A stretch of 64,000 nucleotides of DNA from Roseburia intestinalis L1-82 (GTDB lineage Bacteria; Bacillota; Clostridia; Lachnospirales; Lachnospiraceae), in assembly GCF_900537995.1 (NCBI RefSeq), contig NZ_LR027880.1, forward strand, positions 3,232,001-3,296,000. Direction: 5' to 3'. The translations under genes were made by a program, and so were the position numbers. Within the stretch, counting starts at the first letter, position 1, and the number at the start of each line of letters is the position of its first letter. Below, piece after piece: positions 18,167 through 27,074 of the stretch. The notes under the pieces were generated by a model. It did not search any database, was not told where the DNA came from, and was given only the letters and a program-made list of their open reading frames with translations.

Positions 18167-19495
18167 ATGATGCAGAACCAGATACAAAAAAACCATATGG
18201 ATATTCCCTGGCACCAGTTTACGGGATCGGATAAATCACTCCCGATCACCCAGACAGGACTGACTGAAAAAGCTTCAGTGATCGGTCGTACCGGTCTTAT
18301 GATGCTCTCCTGCGGTACCGGAGCATGGCGTGTGCGCAGTTCCATGAACAGTCTTGCCACTCTGCTCGGTGTTACCTGTACCGCTGACATTGGACTGATG
18401 TCGATCGAATATACCTGCTTTGACGGAACCGACTGTTACTCGCAGTCTCTCTGCCTGACAAATACCGGTGTCAATACTTCAAAATTAAACCGGCTGGAAC
18501 GCTTCGTCAATGATTTTGACCATGAATGCTGCACAATGTCCGGCGAACAGATCCATACTTATTTAGACCAGATTGAACAGATCCATGGGCTTTACTCCCC
18601 ATTTGCACTTGGATGTGCATCAGCGCTTGCATGCAGCGCATTTACATTTTTACTCGGCGGCGGACCTATTGAAATGCTCTGTGCCTTCTTTGGTGCCGGC
18701 ATTGGAAATTATCTGCGGTGCAAACTGACAAAACATCATTTTACACTGTTTCTCTGCATTGCAGCATCCGTCTCAAGTGCCTGTCTGGTTTATGCCGGAC
18801 TGTTAAAAATTGCAGAGCTGCTGTGGGGAATCTCTATTCAGCATGAAGCAGGTTATATCTGTGCCATGCTCTTTATCATTCCCGGTTTTCCATTTATTAC
18901 CAGCGGAATCGACCTCGCAAAACTTGATATGCGCTCCGGTCTTGAGCGTCTCGCCTACGCACTGATCATTATTGCCGTCGCCACTATGTTTGCCTGGATG
19001 GTAGCCCTTTTACTTCATTTGCAGCCTGTAGATTTTCTTCCTTTAAACCTTACTCTGACAGAAAAGATCATCTTCCGTCTGCTTGCAAGTTTCTGCGGCG
19101 TATTCGGATTTTCAATCATGTTTAACAGTCCCAGACAGCTTGCAGCTGCTGCAGCCGTGATCGGCGCCATTGCAAATACATTCCGGTTAGAACTTGTGGA
19201 TCTTCTCGGAACACCTTCCGCGGCCGCTGCATTTTTAGGTGCACTGACCGCTGGACTGCTCGCATCCCTTTTAAAAAACCATGTCGGTTATCCAAGGATT
19301 GCGATCACCGTTCCATCTATCGTTATCATGGTTCCCGGATTATACCTGTACCGCGCGATCTATAATCTCGGCATCATGTCTTTGGATGCATCGGCCTCCT
19401 GGTTTGCCTCTGCGATCCTTATCATCGTATGCCTGCCTCTCGGACTGATCTTTGCAAGAATACTGACCGATAAGATGTTCCGGTACTGTACCTGA
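18167..19495 (+). CDS. Threonine/serine exporter family protein (ThrE-type, fused halves)
   Basis: Membrane protein of about 442 residues. The N-terminal ThrE domain (GRTGLMMLSCGTGAWRVRSS, then TCTADIG) precedes roughly ten hydrophobic segments. The C-terminal part (about 290 onward, SIMFNSPRQLAAAAAVIGA, PSIVIMVPG) matches the partner domain that is often a separate small protein (DUF3815 type). Both halves are thus in one chain. Family members export threonine/serine by proton antiport. The start is uncertain: the frame is open from a TTG at 18065, but the predicted promoter and AAGAAG site favour ATG 18167. It ends 4 bases from convergent purA. Confidence 0.85.
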   Translation: MMQNQIQKNHMDIPWHQFTGSDKSLPITQTGLTEKASVIGRTGLMMLSCGTGAWRVRSSMNSLATLLGVTCTADIGLMSIEYTCFDGTDCYSQSLCLTNTGVNTSKLNRLERFVNDFDHECCTMSGEQIHTYLDQIEQIHGLYSPFALGCASALACSAFTFLLGGGPIEMLCAFFGAGIGNYLRCKLTKHHFTLFLCIAASVSSACLVYAGLLKIAELLWGISIQHEAGYICAMLFIIPGFPFITSGIDLAKLDMRSGLERLAYALIIIAVATMFAWMVALLLHLQPVDFLPLNLTLTEKIIFRLLASFCGVFGFSIMFNSPRQLAAAAAVIGAIANTFRLELVDLLGTPSAAAAFLGALTAGLLASLLKNHVGYPRIAITVPSIVIMVPGLYLYRAIYNLGIMSLDASASWFASAILIIVCLPLGLIFARILTDKMFRYCT

Positions 19496-19499
19496 TATT

Positions 19500-20792
19500 T
19501 TATTCTTTCAATAAATATTCATCTCTCTTTGCTCCTGTGGAAACAAGGTAAATGGAATGTCCGATCAGTTCCTCGATCCTCTCGATATACTTCTTTGCAT
19601 TTTCCGGAAGATCATTCCAGTTTCTGCAGGATGAGATGTCGCAGTTCCAACCATCTAACATCTCAACCTCCGGTTTTGCAGCATCAAGCAATACATTTGT
19701 CGGGAAATCCGTGATGAGCTTTCCGTTCACACGGTATCCCGTGATAACGGGGATCTTTTCAAAGCTGCTCAATACATCCAGTTTGGTCAGGGCAATATCT
19801 CCTGCATTCTGACACTGCAGTCCATATCTGCTTGCAACTGCATCAAACGGCCCGACTCTTCTTGGACGTCCGGTTGCAGCACCAAATTCATTTCCCGCCT
19901 TTCTTAATTTATCGTTCCATTCCCCGTCAGCGGCTTTCTCAGCGACAAATGGTCCCTCACCAACACATGTAGAATATGCCTTCATGACACCTACGACACG
20001 CTCCGGTTTTCTTTTTGGAATACCCGCTCCGATCGTTGCATAGGCTGCGATCGTACTAGAGCTTGATGTGTAGGGATAAATTCCGTAATCAATATCACGC
20101 AATGCGCCAAGCTGTGCCTCAAAGAGGATATCTTTGCCTTCTGCGGCTGCCTTTTCCAACAGCACCCCCGTATCGGTAATATACGGCTTTAAAAATTCTG
20201 CCTGTCCCTTGCACCAGTCCATGACCTCTTCTACTGAGAGTGGTTTTTGGCCATATACCTTTTCAAGAATCAGATTTTTGCTCTCTACGATCATTGCGAT
20301 CCGTTTTTTGATCACTTCCGAATCCAGATATAAAAGGTCTCCCATCCGAAGCGTTTTCTTCATATATTTATCGCCATAGGCATAGGCGATTCCTCTTTTT
20401 GTGGAGCCAAATGCCTCCCCGGTCTTAGAGAGTCTCTCCTCCTCTAAAACGTCCTGTCTGACATGGAATGGCATGCAGACGGTTGCTTTTTCCGATATCT
20501 TTAAATTTTCCGGACTGATTTTTACATTCATGTAACGCATCATCTCGATCTCATGTCTTAAGTGATCCGGATCAATGACCATTCCGTTTCCAAGTACACA
20601 GACAACCTCCGGATGCAGAATACCGGACGGCAGCAGATTCAAAACAAATTTACCTTTATCTGTCACTACGGTATGTCCTGCATTGTTTCCTCCCTGATAA
20701 CGAACCACATAATCGGCGTGTTCACTTAATAAATCTACGACACGTCCTTTTCCTTCATCGCCCCAGTTAATACCAGTTACTGCTGTTAACAT
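19500..20792 (-). CDS. purA: Adenylosuccinate synthetase
   Basis: GTP-dependent first committed step from IMP to AMP. The N-terminus has WGDEGKGRVVDLL with the catalytic Asp and the P-loop-like region, followed by GGNNAGHTVV. STKRGIAYAYGDK (about 130) and the C-terminal TGYRVNGK and TGAKRDEYL signatures are also visible. The 430-residue length is standard. An AAAGGAG site precedes the ATG. Its 3' end abuts the convergent ThrE-like gene without an obvious hairpin between them. Confidence 0.95.
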   Translation of the reverse strand: MLTAVTGINWGDEGKGRVVDLLSEHADYVVRYQGGNNAGHTVVTDKGKFVLNLLPSGILHPEVVCVLGNGMVIDPDHLRHEIEMMRYMNVKISPENLKISEKATVCMPFHVRQDVLEEERLSKTGEAFGSTKRGIAYAYGDKYMKKTLRMGDLLYLDSEVIKKRIAMIVESKNLILEKVYGQKPLSVEEVMDWCKGQAEFLKPYITDTGVLLEKAAAEGKDILFEAQLGALRDIDYGIYPYTSSSSTIAAYATIGAGIPKRKPERVVGVMKAYSTCVGEGPFVAEKAADGEWNDKLRKAGNEFGAATGRPRRVGPFDAVASRYGLQCQNAGDIALTKLDVLSSFEKIPVITGYRVNGKLITDFPTNVLLDAAKPEVEMLDGWNCDISSCRNWNDLPENAKKYIERIEELIGHSIYLVSTGAKRDEYLLKE

Positions 20793-20809
20793 AAATATTC
20801 ACACTCCTT

Positions 20810-21565
20810 TTATGCTTGTGCATGTACAATCTTATCTGCTGTATCAATACTCTTTTCCAACCGTTCCGAAAAACGGTGGATCGGTAAAAATACGCCCAGT
20901 TCATCAAACCTCTGACCTTCATCTTCCAAAGAATCCTGTCCGTAATAAACAAAGGAACGCGGCAGGTCCTTTTGCAGTTTCATCATGATATCCCACACTG
21001 CTGCATAAGCCTGTGCTTCCGTCCTCTGCTGTTTTACCGTATCCGGCAGTTCATAGACAAGCAAAAGACCGATGTGCTCACCCATCTTATATTCCATCAC
21101 ATCCATCGTATCCGCATCATAGCTGTGACGCTTGCGGTATCCGTATGCAAGATACATCTTTACACCTTTCTCTTTCCGGAATACCTTTTTAAACCGGTTA
21201 TAATCTTTTTCACTCACATGGATCTCCTTTGTCTGGATCAGATTTCCATCCTCGTCCGTGAGCAGATACGGATTGACCTGTCCGTCCGCATTAAAGCGGA
21301 ACGGTGCCAAAAATGAGTTGCGCAGTAAGTCAAACATGCTGTTTTTACAGACTGCCATCAAAAATGCTGTCAGATCCCGGTTTTTATAGGCATCAAACAA
21401 TGCCTTAGCAAACTGTTCCGGTGGAAGATATCCTCCCACCAGTTCAAGATCCGAATCAATTTCTCCATAAAAAGTCTGCATCAGACGCTCACAGGCTTCC
21501 GGATCTTTCAAGATTTTATCAAACAACAGATCTGCTTTTTCTTCTCTTGGAAATATTGTCTCCAT
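20810..21565 (-). CDS. Conserved hypothetical protein
   Basis: 251 residues, no signal peptide or membrane segment. I do not recognise a family. The N-terminal third is helical and acidic (LFDKILKDPEACERLMQTF, PEQFAKALFDAYKNRDLTAF). A central part has YRKRHSYDADTMDVMEYKMG, and the end reads FDELGVFLPIHRFSERLEKS. The ATG at 21565 is chosen because GGAGGG lies 8 bases upstream. It sits between purA and the DUF1275 gene on one strand with short gaps, so co-transcription is likely. The sequence gives no functional clue. Confidence 0.7.
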   Translation of the reverse strand: METIFPREEKADLLFDKILKDPEACERLMQTFYGEIDSDLELVGGYLPPEQFAKALFDAYKNRDLTAFLMAVCKNSMFDLLRNSFLAPFRFNADGQVNPYLLTDEDGNLIQTKEIHVSEKDYNRFKKVFRKEKGVKMYLAYGYRKRHSYDADTMDVMEYKMGEHIGLLLVYELPDTVKQQRTEAQAYAAVWDIMMKLQKDLPRSFVYYGQDSLEDEGQRFDELGVFLPIHRFSERLEKSIDTADKIVHAQA

Positions 21566-21579
21566 CCTTTTTCCCTCCA

Positions 21580-22275
21580 TTATCTAATCTTTTCTAAGAA
21601 CATCAGCAGAAAACTGATCAACAGAAGTCCACCGGATATCCAGATCACATGAAACCCGTACCTCACAGACAGATTTCCTCCGATTCCCGCACCAACCGCA
21701 AAGAATAAAATGATTCCAAAATAGTAAAGTGCCTGTCTGATCTGTTCCGGTCTTTTTTCCCTGAGATACAGTGAAAACGCTGCCGTCCCACTCCGCAGAT
21801 TTCCGATGCACATTGTGCTCGCGTAGGAATATCCGCCGACTTTCCGGAATGTCTGCACCTGCATGGCACAGGAAAAAGAAACTAACACGGTTGCTGCCAT
21901 ATTAAGATTCTCCGGAAGAAATCCCACAAACACCAGGATTGCCATCTCACAGAGTAATACTGACTGTCTCCAGTGCAGCTTTCTCGCATACTTAAAACTT
22001 CCCTGTATCCTCTCTGCCACAAACACACCGACTGCAAATGCGAGCAATGGGAACAGATAACGCAATCCCTCACTCCACTCTCCCATCATAAAATGCTGAC
22101 TCATGAGTACCACGTTTCCGGTCTGTGCATTCGAAAACACGCCATCTCTCGTAAAATAAGTGTATGCATCCTGGAACCCACCGGACAGTGCCAGAAACAC
22201 ACTCGTGATAAACGCCTCCGACATCTGCACTTTCGTACTCCTTGGCTCATTTTGATTCAAAGCCAATGTTCTCAC
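21580..22275 (-). CDS. DUF1275 (YoaK-type) membrane protein
   Basis: 231 residues with about six hydrophobic segments. The N-terminal segment carries the family pattern SGGFQDAYTYFTRDGVFSNAQTG (about 32-54), and SYASTMCIGNLRSGTAAF occurs near 150. DUF1275 proteins are predicted transporters of unknown substrate. The start is uncertain: the GTG at 22275 lies inside the purine-rich site GAGGTGAG, so a TTG three codons later (22266) may be the real start. It is divergent from a LysR regulator that may control it. Confidence 0.82.
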   Translation of the reverse strand: MRTLALNQNEPRSTKVQMSEAFITSVFLALSGGFQDAYTYFTRDGVFSNAQTGNVVLMSQHFMMGEWSEGLRYLFPLLAFAVGVFVAERIQGSFKYARKLHWRQSVLLCEMAILVFVGFLPENLNMAATVLVSFSCAMQVQTFRKVGGYSYASTMCIGNLRSGTAAFSLYLREKRPEQIRQALYYFGIILFFAVGAGIGGNLSVRYGFHVIWISGGLLLISFLLMFLEKIR

Positions 22276-22411
22276 CTCTTATTCCCGTTTTTTCTCATTG
22301 ATTTCTTACATCGACTGTATTATAGTATCCCTGTTATCAGATGTAAAAAGTATTATTGATATATCCATCATATGATTTTTATATAATAAATAAAAGGAGA
22401 TAAAACACCGC

Positions 22412-23287
22412 ATGATCACTTACGACTATTACCGTATTTTCTACTATGTTGCACAGTATAAAAGTTTTACCAGAGCTGCAGAGGCACTGCACAATAACCA
22501 GCCAAATATCACAAGGTGCATGAATAATCTGGAATCGGAATTAAACTGTACACTGTTTTTGCGCTCTAACAAGGGGATAACGCTGACTCCCGAAGGAAAA
22601 AGATTATATGAACATGTTGCGATTGCCTATGAGCAGCTGTCGCTTGGGGAAGATGAGATCCGTCAGAATAGGGATCTCGAAAATGGACTGGTTTCCATCG
22701 GAGCCAGCGAAAATGCGTTACGCCTGCGGCTGCTTCCGGTGTTAGAACGTTTTCACGAACAATATCCACATGTGCGCATCCGTATTTTCAATCACTCCAC
22801 ACCACAGGCAATTTTAGCATTAGAGAGCAAGGTCGTCGATTTTGCAGCCGTCACCTCACCACTTACCATCCAAAAGCCACTGCACAAAACACACCTTGCC
22901 TCCTACCGCGAAATTCTGATCGGAGGAACAAAATATAAAGAACTGGCTTCACAGATCCGAAGCTTAAATGATCTTTCCGGAATACCGGTTATAGGGCTTG
23001 CCGACGGCACCGGGACCAGAGAATTGTATCACCGTTATTTCTTAAGTCATGGTCTGATGTTCGCACCTGATATGGAGGCTGCCACCACCGACCAGATCCT
23101 TCCTATGATCACACACAATCTCGGTATCGGTTTTTATCCGGAGGAGCTCGCTGCAGAGGCGATCGCACGCGGCAGCGCCTACGCGATCCGTCTCGTCGAA
23201 CCCATACCGGAACGTGAAATCTGTTTAGTCACAAACAGCAGCACCCAGATGAGTGCTGCTGTCCGCAAAGTAATTTCTTTTCTTTAA
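22412..23287 (+). CDS. LysR-family transcriptional regulator
   Basis: 291 residues. The N-terminal helix-turn-helix (about 1-60) reads FYYVAQYKSFTRAAEALHNNQPNITRCMNNLESEL, split over the recognition region. A periplasmic-binding-like effector domain (about 90-290) follows. An AGGAG site is about 12 bases before the ATG. It is transcribed away from the DUF1275 gene across a 136-base intergenic region, the common arrangement for a LysR protein and its target. Effector unknown. Confidence 0.9.
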   Translation: MITYDYYRIFYYVAQYKSFTRAAEALHNNQPNITRCMNNLESELNCTLFLRSNKGITLTPEGKRLYEHVAIAYEQLSLGEDEIRQNRDLENGLVSIGASENALRLRLLPVLERFHEQYPHVRIRIFNHSTPQAILALESKVVDFAAVTSPLTIQKPLHKTHLASYREILIGGTKYKELASQIRSLNDLSGIPVIGLADGTGTRELYHRYFLSHGLMFAPDMEAATTDQILPMITHNLGIGFYPEELAAEAIARGSAYAIRLVEPIPEREICLVTNSSTQMSAAVRKVISFL

Positions 23288-23291
23288 ACCA

Positions 23292-24272
23292 TTATCGGTC
23301 TTCCCTGAAGTATGCTTCTCCAAGGCTTGCCGGTGGCTGGTTTTCCTGTTTATTTCGTTTACTTGTGATCACAAGTACAATGATCGTCACCACATAAGGA
23401 AGCATCTTGCAGAGTTCCTGTGTTGCACGGGTCAGTCCCGGCAGATAGATATATAAAATATAAAGTCCGCCAAACAGGAATGATCCCCAGATTGCATGAT
23501 CCGGATTCCAGAGTGCTAAAATAACCAGTGCGATTGCCAGCCATCCACGGTCACCAAATCCGTTGTTAGACCAGGTTCCTCCGAGATATTCCATGACAAA
23601 ATAAAGTCCTCCAAGACCTGCGATTGCTGCTCCTGTCACAGTTGCAATGTATTTGTATTTTGATACATTGATACCTGCAGCATCTGCAGTCGCCGGGCTC
23701 TCCCCGACTGCGCGTAAGTTTAAGCCGCGTCTGGTCTTTTTCAGGAAATAAGTCATACATACGGCAAGGATCACGGATAAATAGGTCAGAAAACCATAGG
23801 AAAATAATAAATCTCCGATCACAGGGATTGCAGAAAGTCCCGGTATTTTTGCACGAAACGCCGCCGCCGTAGTCTGTACGGAAATCTGTCCGACACCTCC
23901 GGCAAGTTTTGAAATAGAACCGCCGAAGAAGTTACCAAAACCTACACCAAATGTCGTTAAGGCAAGACCAACAACATTCTGGTTGGCACGAAGCGTGATC
24001 GTTAAGAAGCTGTAGATCAGACCACCCAATGCAGATGCGATCAGTGTTGCAAATAAGGCGATCAGAAGACCAATGAATCCATTCGGGTTTTCATTGCCAT
24101 TCTCATAAAAAAATGCGCCCATCAGACCGGAAATACCTCCCATGTACATGATACCCGGGATTCCAAGATTTAAGTTACCGGATTTTTCCGTTACAATTTC
24201 TCCGGTCGCACCAAATAAAATCGCAACACCCTGTCCGATTGCTTTTTGTATGAATGTCATAAGCAGATTCAT
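23292..24272 (-). CDS. nupQ: Nucleoside ABC transporter permease (NupQ/YufQ-like)
   Basis: 326 residues of mostly hydrophobic segments, branched-chain-amino-acid-type permease family 2. Characteristic pieces: GEIVTEKSGNLNLGIPGIMYMGG (about 25) and GLALTTFGVGFGNFFGG (about 110). RGLNLRAVGESPATADAAGI (about 185) is the coupling loop that contacts the ATPase. It is the last gene of the bmp-nupO-nupP-nupQ series, with its start directly after the nupP stop. Substrate by family: purine or pyrimidine nucleosides. Confidence 0.88.
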   Translation of the reverse strand: MNLLMTFIQKAIGQGVAILFGATGEIVTEKSGNLNLGIPGIMYMGGISGLMGAFFYENGNENPNGFIGLLIALFATLIASALGGLIYSFLTITLRANQNVVGLALTTFGVGFGNFFGGSISKLAGGVGQISVQTTAAAFRAKIPGLSAIPVIGDLLFSYGFLTYLSVILAVCMTYFLKKTRRGLNLRAVGESPATADAAGINVSKYKYIATVTGAAIAGLGGLYFVMEYLGGTWSNNGFGDRGWLAIALVILALWNPDHAIWGSFLFGGLYILYIYLPGLTRATQELCKMLPYVVTIIVLVITSKRNKQENQPPASLGEAYFREDR

Positions 24273-25373
24273 TTATTTTCCCTCCTTATGGTTCTTTTTC
24301 CATTCCAGCTTGTAATTGATGAAGAACTCACAGCCGATTAAGAAAAACAGTAAAATACCGGTAATGATATCCGACGCATTCTCATTTAAACCAAACTGGG
24401 AAGCGATCTGGATGGATCCCTGCTGCATAAATACCAGAAATGCAGATACTAAGATCATTGCAAACGGATTAAATTTTGACATCCACGCAACAATGATGGC
24501 GGTAAATCCACGTCCACCGGCTGTACTTGTGGAGATCGTATGGCTCGCACCGCTGACGATCAGGCAGCCTGCGATTCCGCAGATCGCACCGGAGAGCATC
24601 ATCGTGCGGATGATTACTTTTTTTACATTAATACCGGCATAGCGCGCAGTATTCTGGCTCTCGCCGACAACTGCGATCTCATATCCCTGTTTGCTGTATT
24701 TCATGTATACATACATGCCGAGTGTGATGATCAGAACAACGATCACGTTCAGTCCATACATATTTCCAAAAATGGATGGGAACCATCCTTTCTGTCCAGC
24801 TGCATTGATGATGCCGACCGTGTTAGAACCGGACGGATTCTCCCAGAATACGATGGCAAATGTGACAAGCTGCATTGCCACATAATTGAGCATCAATGTA
24901 AACAATGTCTCATTTGTATTGAAATATGCTTTAAACACTGCCGGGATCAGTCCCCAGATCAATCCTGCCGCCGCACTTGCAATAAAGATCAGAATTAAAA
25001 GCAGCCAGTTTGGCATCGCATCCCCTGCATAGATCATCAGTGCTGCAGTTGCCATACCTCCCATTAAGATCTGTCCCTCAGCTCCAATGTTCCAGAATTT
25101 CATTTTAAATGCCGGTGTCAGTCCGATCGCAATACATAAAAGCACCAATGTCTCTCGGATCGTTACCCACACACGACGGCTGCTTCCTACCGCACCGTCT
25201 ATAATACCAAGATATACCTGGATCGGATTCTGTTTTGTGATTGCAACGATCACAAGTCCCGCAACGATCAGTGATAATGCAACGGCTGCAAGCCGGATTC
25301 CCCATGCTTTTGCTGTGCTGATCGTATCGCGTTTTATCATACGAACTGCCGGTTCTTTTACTTCTTTACTCAT
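24273..25373 (-). CDS. nupP: Nucleoside ABC transporter permease (NupP/YufP-like)
   Basis: 366 residues with about ten hydrophobic segments and a charged cytoplasmic N-terminus. The pattern FKMKFWNIGAEGQILMGG and the ATPase-contact loop GYEIAVVGESQNTARYAGI (about 220) are typical. Its start overlaps the end of nupO by 8 bases, so the two are coupled. It pairs with nupQ to form the heterodimeric channel. Confidence 0.88.
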   Translation of the reverse strand: MSKEVKEPAVRMIKRDTISTAKAWGIRLAAVALSLIVAGLVIVAITKQNPIQVYLGIIDGAVGSSRRVWVTIRETLVLLCIAIGLTPAFKMKFWNIGAEGQILMGGMATAALMIYAGDAMPNWLLLILIFIASAAAGLIWGLIPAVFKAYFNTNETLFTLMLNYVAMQLVTFAIVFWENPSGSNTVGIINAAGQKGWFPSIFGNMYGLNVIVVLIITLGMYVYMKYSKQGYEIAVVGESQNTARYAGINVKKVIIRTMMLSGAICGIAGCLIVSGASHTISTSTAGGRGFTAIIVAWMSKFNPFAMILVSAFLVFMQQGSIQIASQFGLNENASDIITGILLFFLIGCEFFINYKLEWKKNHKEGK

Positions 25374-26904
25374 TTGCCTGTTTCTCCTCTCCCGAACCTG
25401 TCATCAAAAGTCCAAGTTTTTCTTTTGTGGTACTTCTAGCGTCCACAATACCGGAAACTCTTCCGCCATTTAACACAAGGATCCTGTCACACAGCTCTAA
25501 AAGCACATCTAAGTCCTCGCCGACACAGATGACTGCAACTCCCTTTTTCTTCTGGTCGTTTAGCAGATTATAGATCGTATAGGAAGAGTTGATATCAAGC
25601 CCACGCACCGGATATGCCACCATCAGCACGTTTGGATTGCTTGCGATCTCACGTCCAACAAGGATCTTCTGTACATTTCCACCGGAAAGGCGGCTGACCG
25701 GAGTCTCAACTCCCGGCGTCACGACTTCAAGCTTGTCCACGATTTCCTGCGCAAGCTGCTTTGGTGCCTTACGGTCTGCAAAGAAATGTTTTCCTTCCTT
25801 GTAACTGCGGATCATCATATTATCTGTCAGATCCATGGAACCGACTAATCCCATTCCGAGACGGTCCTCCGGGACAAAGGATAAGGCGATACCAAGTTTT
25901 TTGATATCCTCCGCCTTCATATCGGAGATTTTTTCGACTTTTCCCTCCGGTGACTCATAAAGGATCTCACCACTCTCGATCGGCTGCAAACCAGCCACAG
26001 ATTCTAAGAGTTCTTTCTGCCCGCTTCCGGAAATTCCTGCAATACCGAGAATTTCGCCGCTGTATGCGGTAAAGGAAGTCTCTTTTAATACTTTTAAACC
26101 TTCCTTGTTCCGGCATGTCACACCGCGCATCTCAATTCGTTTTTTTGCATTTTCCGGTTCGGTACGGTTGATATCAAGCGTTACTTTTTCACCGACCATC
26201 ATCTCAGTTAGAGACTCTACCGTTGCACCTTTTGTCTCCACCGTATCTATGTACTTTCCTTTTCGAAGCACTGCCACACGGTCAGAAAGCTCTAATACTT
26301 CGTTTAACTTGTGTGTGATGATGATGATGGATTTTCCTGCGGCACGCATGTTGCGCAATACCGCAAATAATTTTTCAGTCTCCTGCGGTGTTAAAACGGC
26401 AGTCGGCTCATCTAAGATCAGAATATCCGCGCCACGGTATAAAACCTTTACGATCTCAACGGTCTGTTTCTGGGAAACGGACATATCATAAATTTTCTGG
26501 GATGGATTTAAGTCAAAACCGTAGCGGTCTGTCAGTTCTTTGACTTCTTTTTCCACCTGTTTTAAATTCAGGCGTTCTTTTCCCGGCAGACCTAAAATAA
26601 TATTCTCGGCGGCTGTCAGGATATTGATCAGCTTGAAATGCTGATGAATCATTCCAATTCCGAGTTCGAAGGAATCTTTCGGGGACCGGATCGTCACGGT
26701 TTTCCCATTCACACGGATTTCTCCCTCATCCGGGAAATAAATACCGGAGAGCATGTTCATCAGCGTAGTCTTTCCACTACCATTCTCTCCTAATATAGAA
26801 AGGATCTCTCCCTTTCTCACTGTCAGATTTACATTGTCATTTGCGACAACCTCTCCAAAACGTTTGGTGACTCCCAAAAGTTCAATCGCATTTACCGGTT
26901 CCAC
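25366..26904 (-). CDS. nupO: Nucleoside ABC transporter ATPase with two nucleotide-binding domains (NupO-like)
   Basis: About 512 residues with tandem ABC domains. The first has Walker A GENGSGKTT, signature-region SVSQKQTVEIVKVLYRG and Walker B LILDEPTAVLTP. In the second the Walker A position is degenerate (GISGSGQKEL) and the signature reads LSGGNVQKILVGREI, both normal for this sugar/nucleoside importer group. The start is GTG at 26904 with AGGAGG 7 bases upstream; the frame extends 19 codons further but without a site. Confidence 0.9.
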   Translation of the reverse strand: MEPVNAIELLGVTKRFGEVVANDNVNLTVRKGEILSILGENGSGKTTLMNMLSGIYFPDEGEIRVNGKTVTIRSPKDSFELGIGMIHQHFKLINILTAAENIILGLPGKERLNLKQVEKEVKELTDRYGFDLNPSQKIYDMSVSQKQTVEIVKVLYRGADILILDEPTAVLTPQETEKLFAVLRNMRAAGKSIIIITHKLNEVLELSDRVAVLRKGKYIDTVETKGATVESLTEMMVGEKVTLDINRTEPENAKKRIEMRGVTCRNKEGLKVLKETSFTAYSGEILGIAGISGSGQKELLESVAGLQPIESGEILYESPEGKVEKISDMKAEDIKKLGIALSFVPEDRLGMGLVGSMDLTDNMMIRSYKEGKHFFADRKAPKQLAQEIVDKLEVVTPGVETPVSRLSGGNVQKILVGREIASNPNVLMVAYPVRGLDINSSYTIYNLLNDQKKKGVAVICVGEDLDVLLELCDRILVLNGGRVSGIVDARSTTKEKLGLLMTGSGEEKQANE

Positions 26905-26929
26905 AAACAGTCCTCCTTTAACGTAAACT

Positions 26930-26969
26930 GCGGAACTGTGATAAAAGGTCTGTCCTTTCACAGTTCCGC
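26930..26969 (-). other. Intercistronic stem-loop between the lipoprotein gene and nupO
   Basis: Perfect 12-base inverted repeat: GCGGAACTGTGA (26930-26941) and TCACAGTTCCGC (26958-26969), with further AAGG/CCTT pairing in the loop. There is no T-run after it on the minus strand, so it is probably not a full terminator. Between a binding-protein gene and its ABC genes such a structure usually protects the upstream mRNA or attenuates read-through. Confidence 0.65.
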
Positions 26970-27074
26970 TTATTTATGATACAAAAAGCATTCATTCAGA
27001 CATGCTCTTTTGCATTATGGCAGAATTATATTCTGCTAAAAATCTTAATCAATCATTCTGCACCGCAGATGCTC

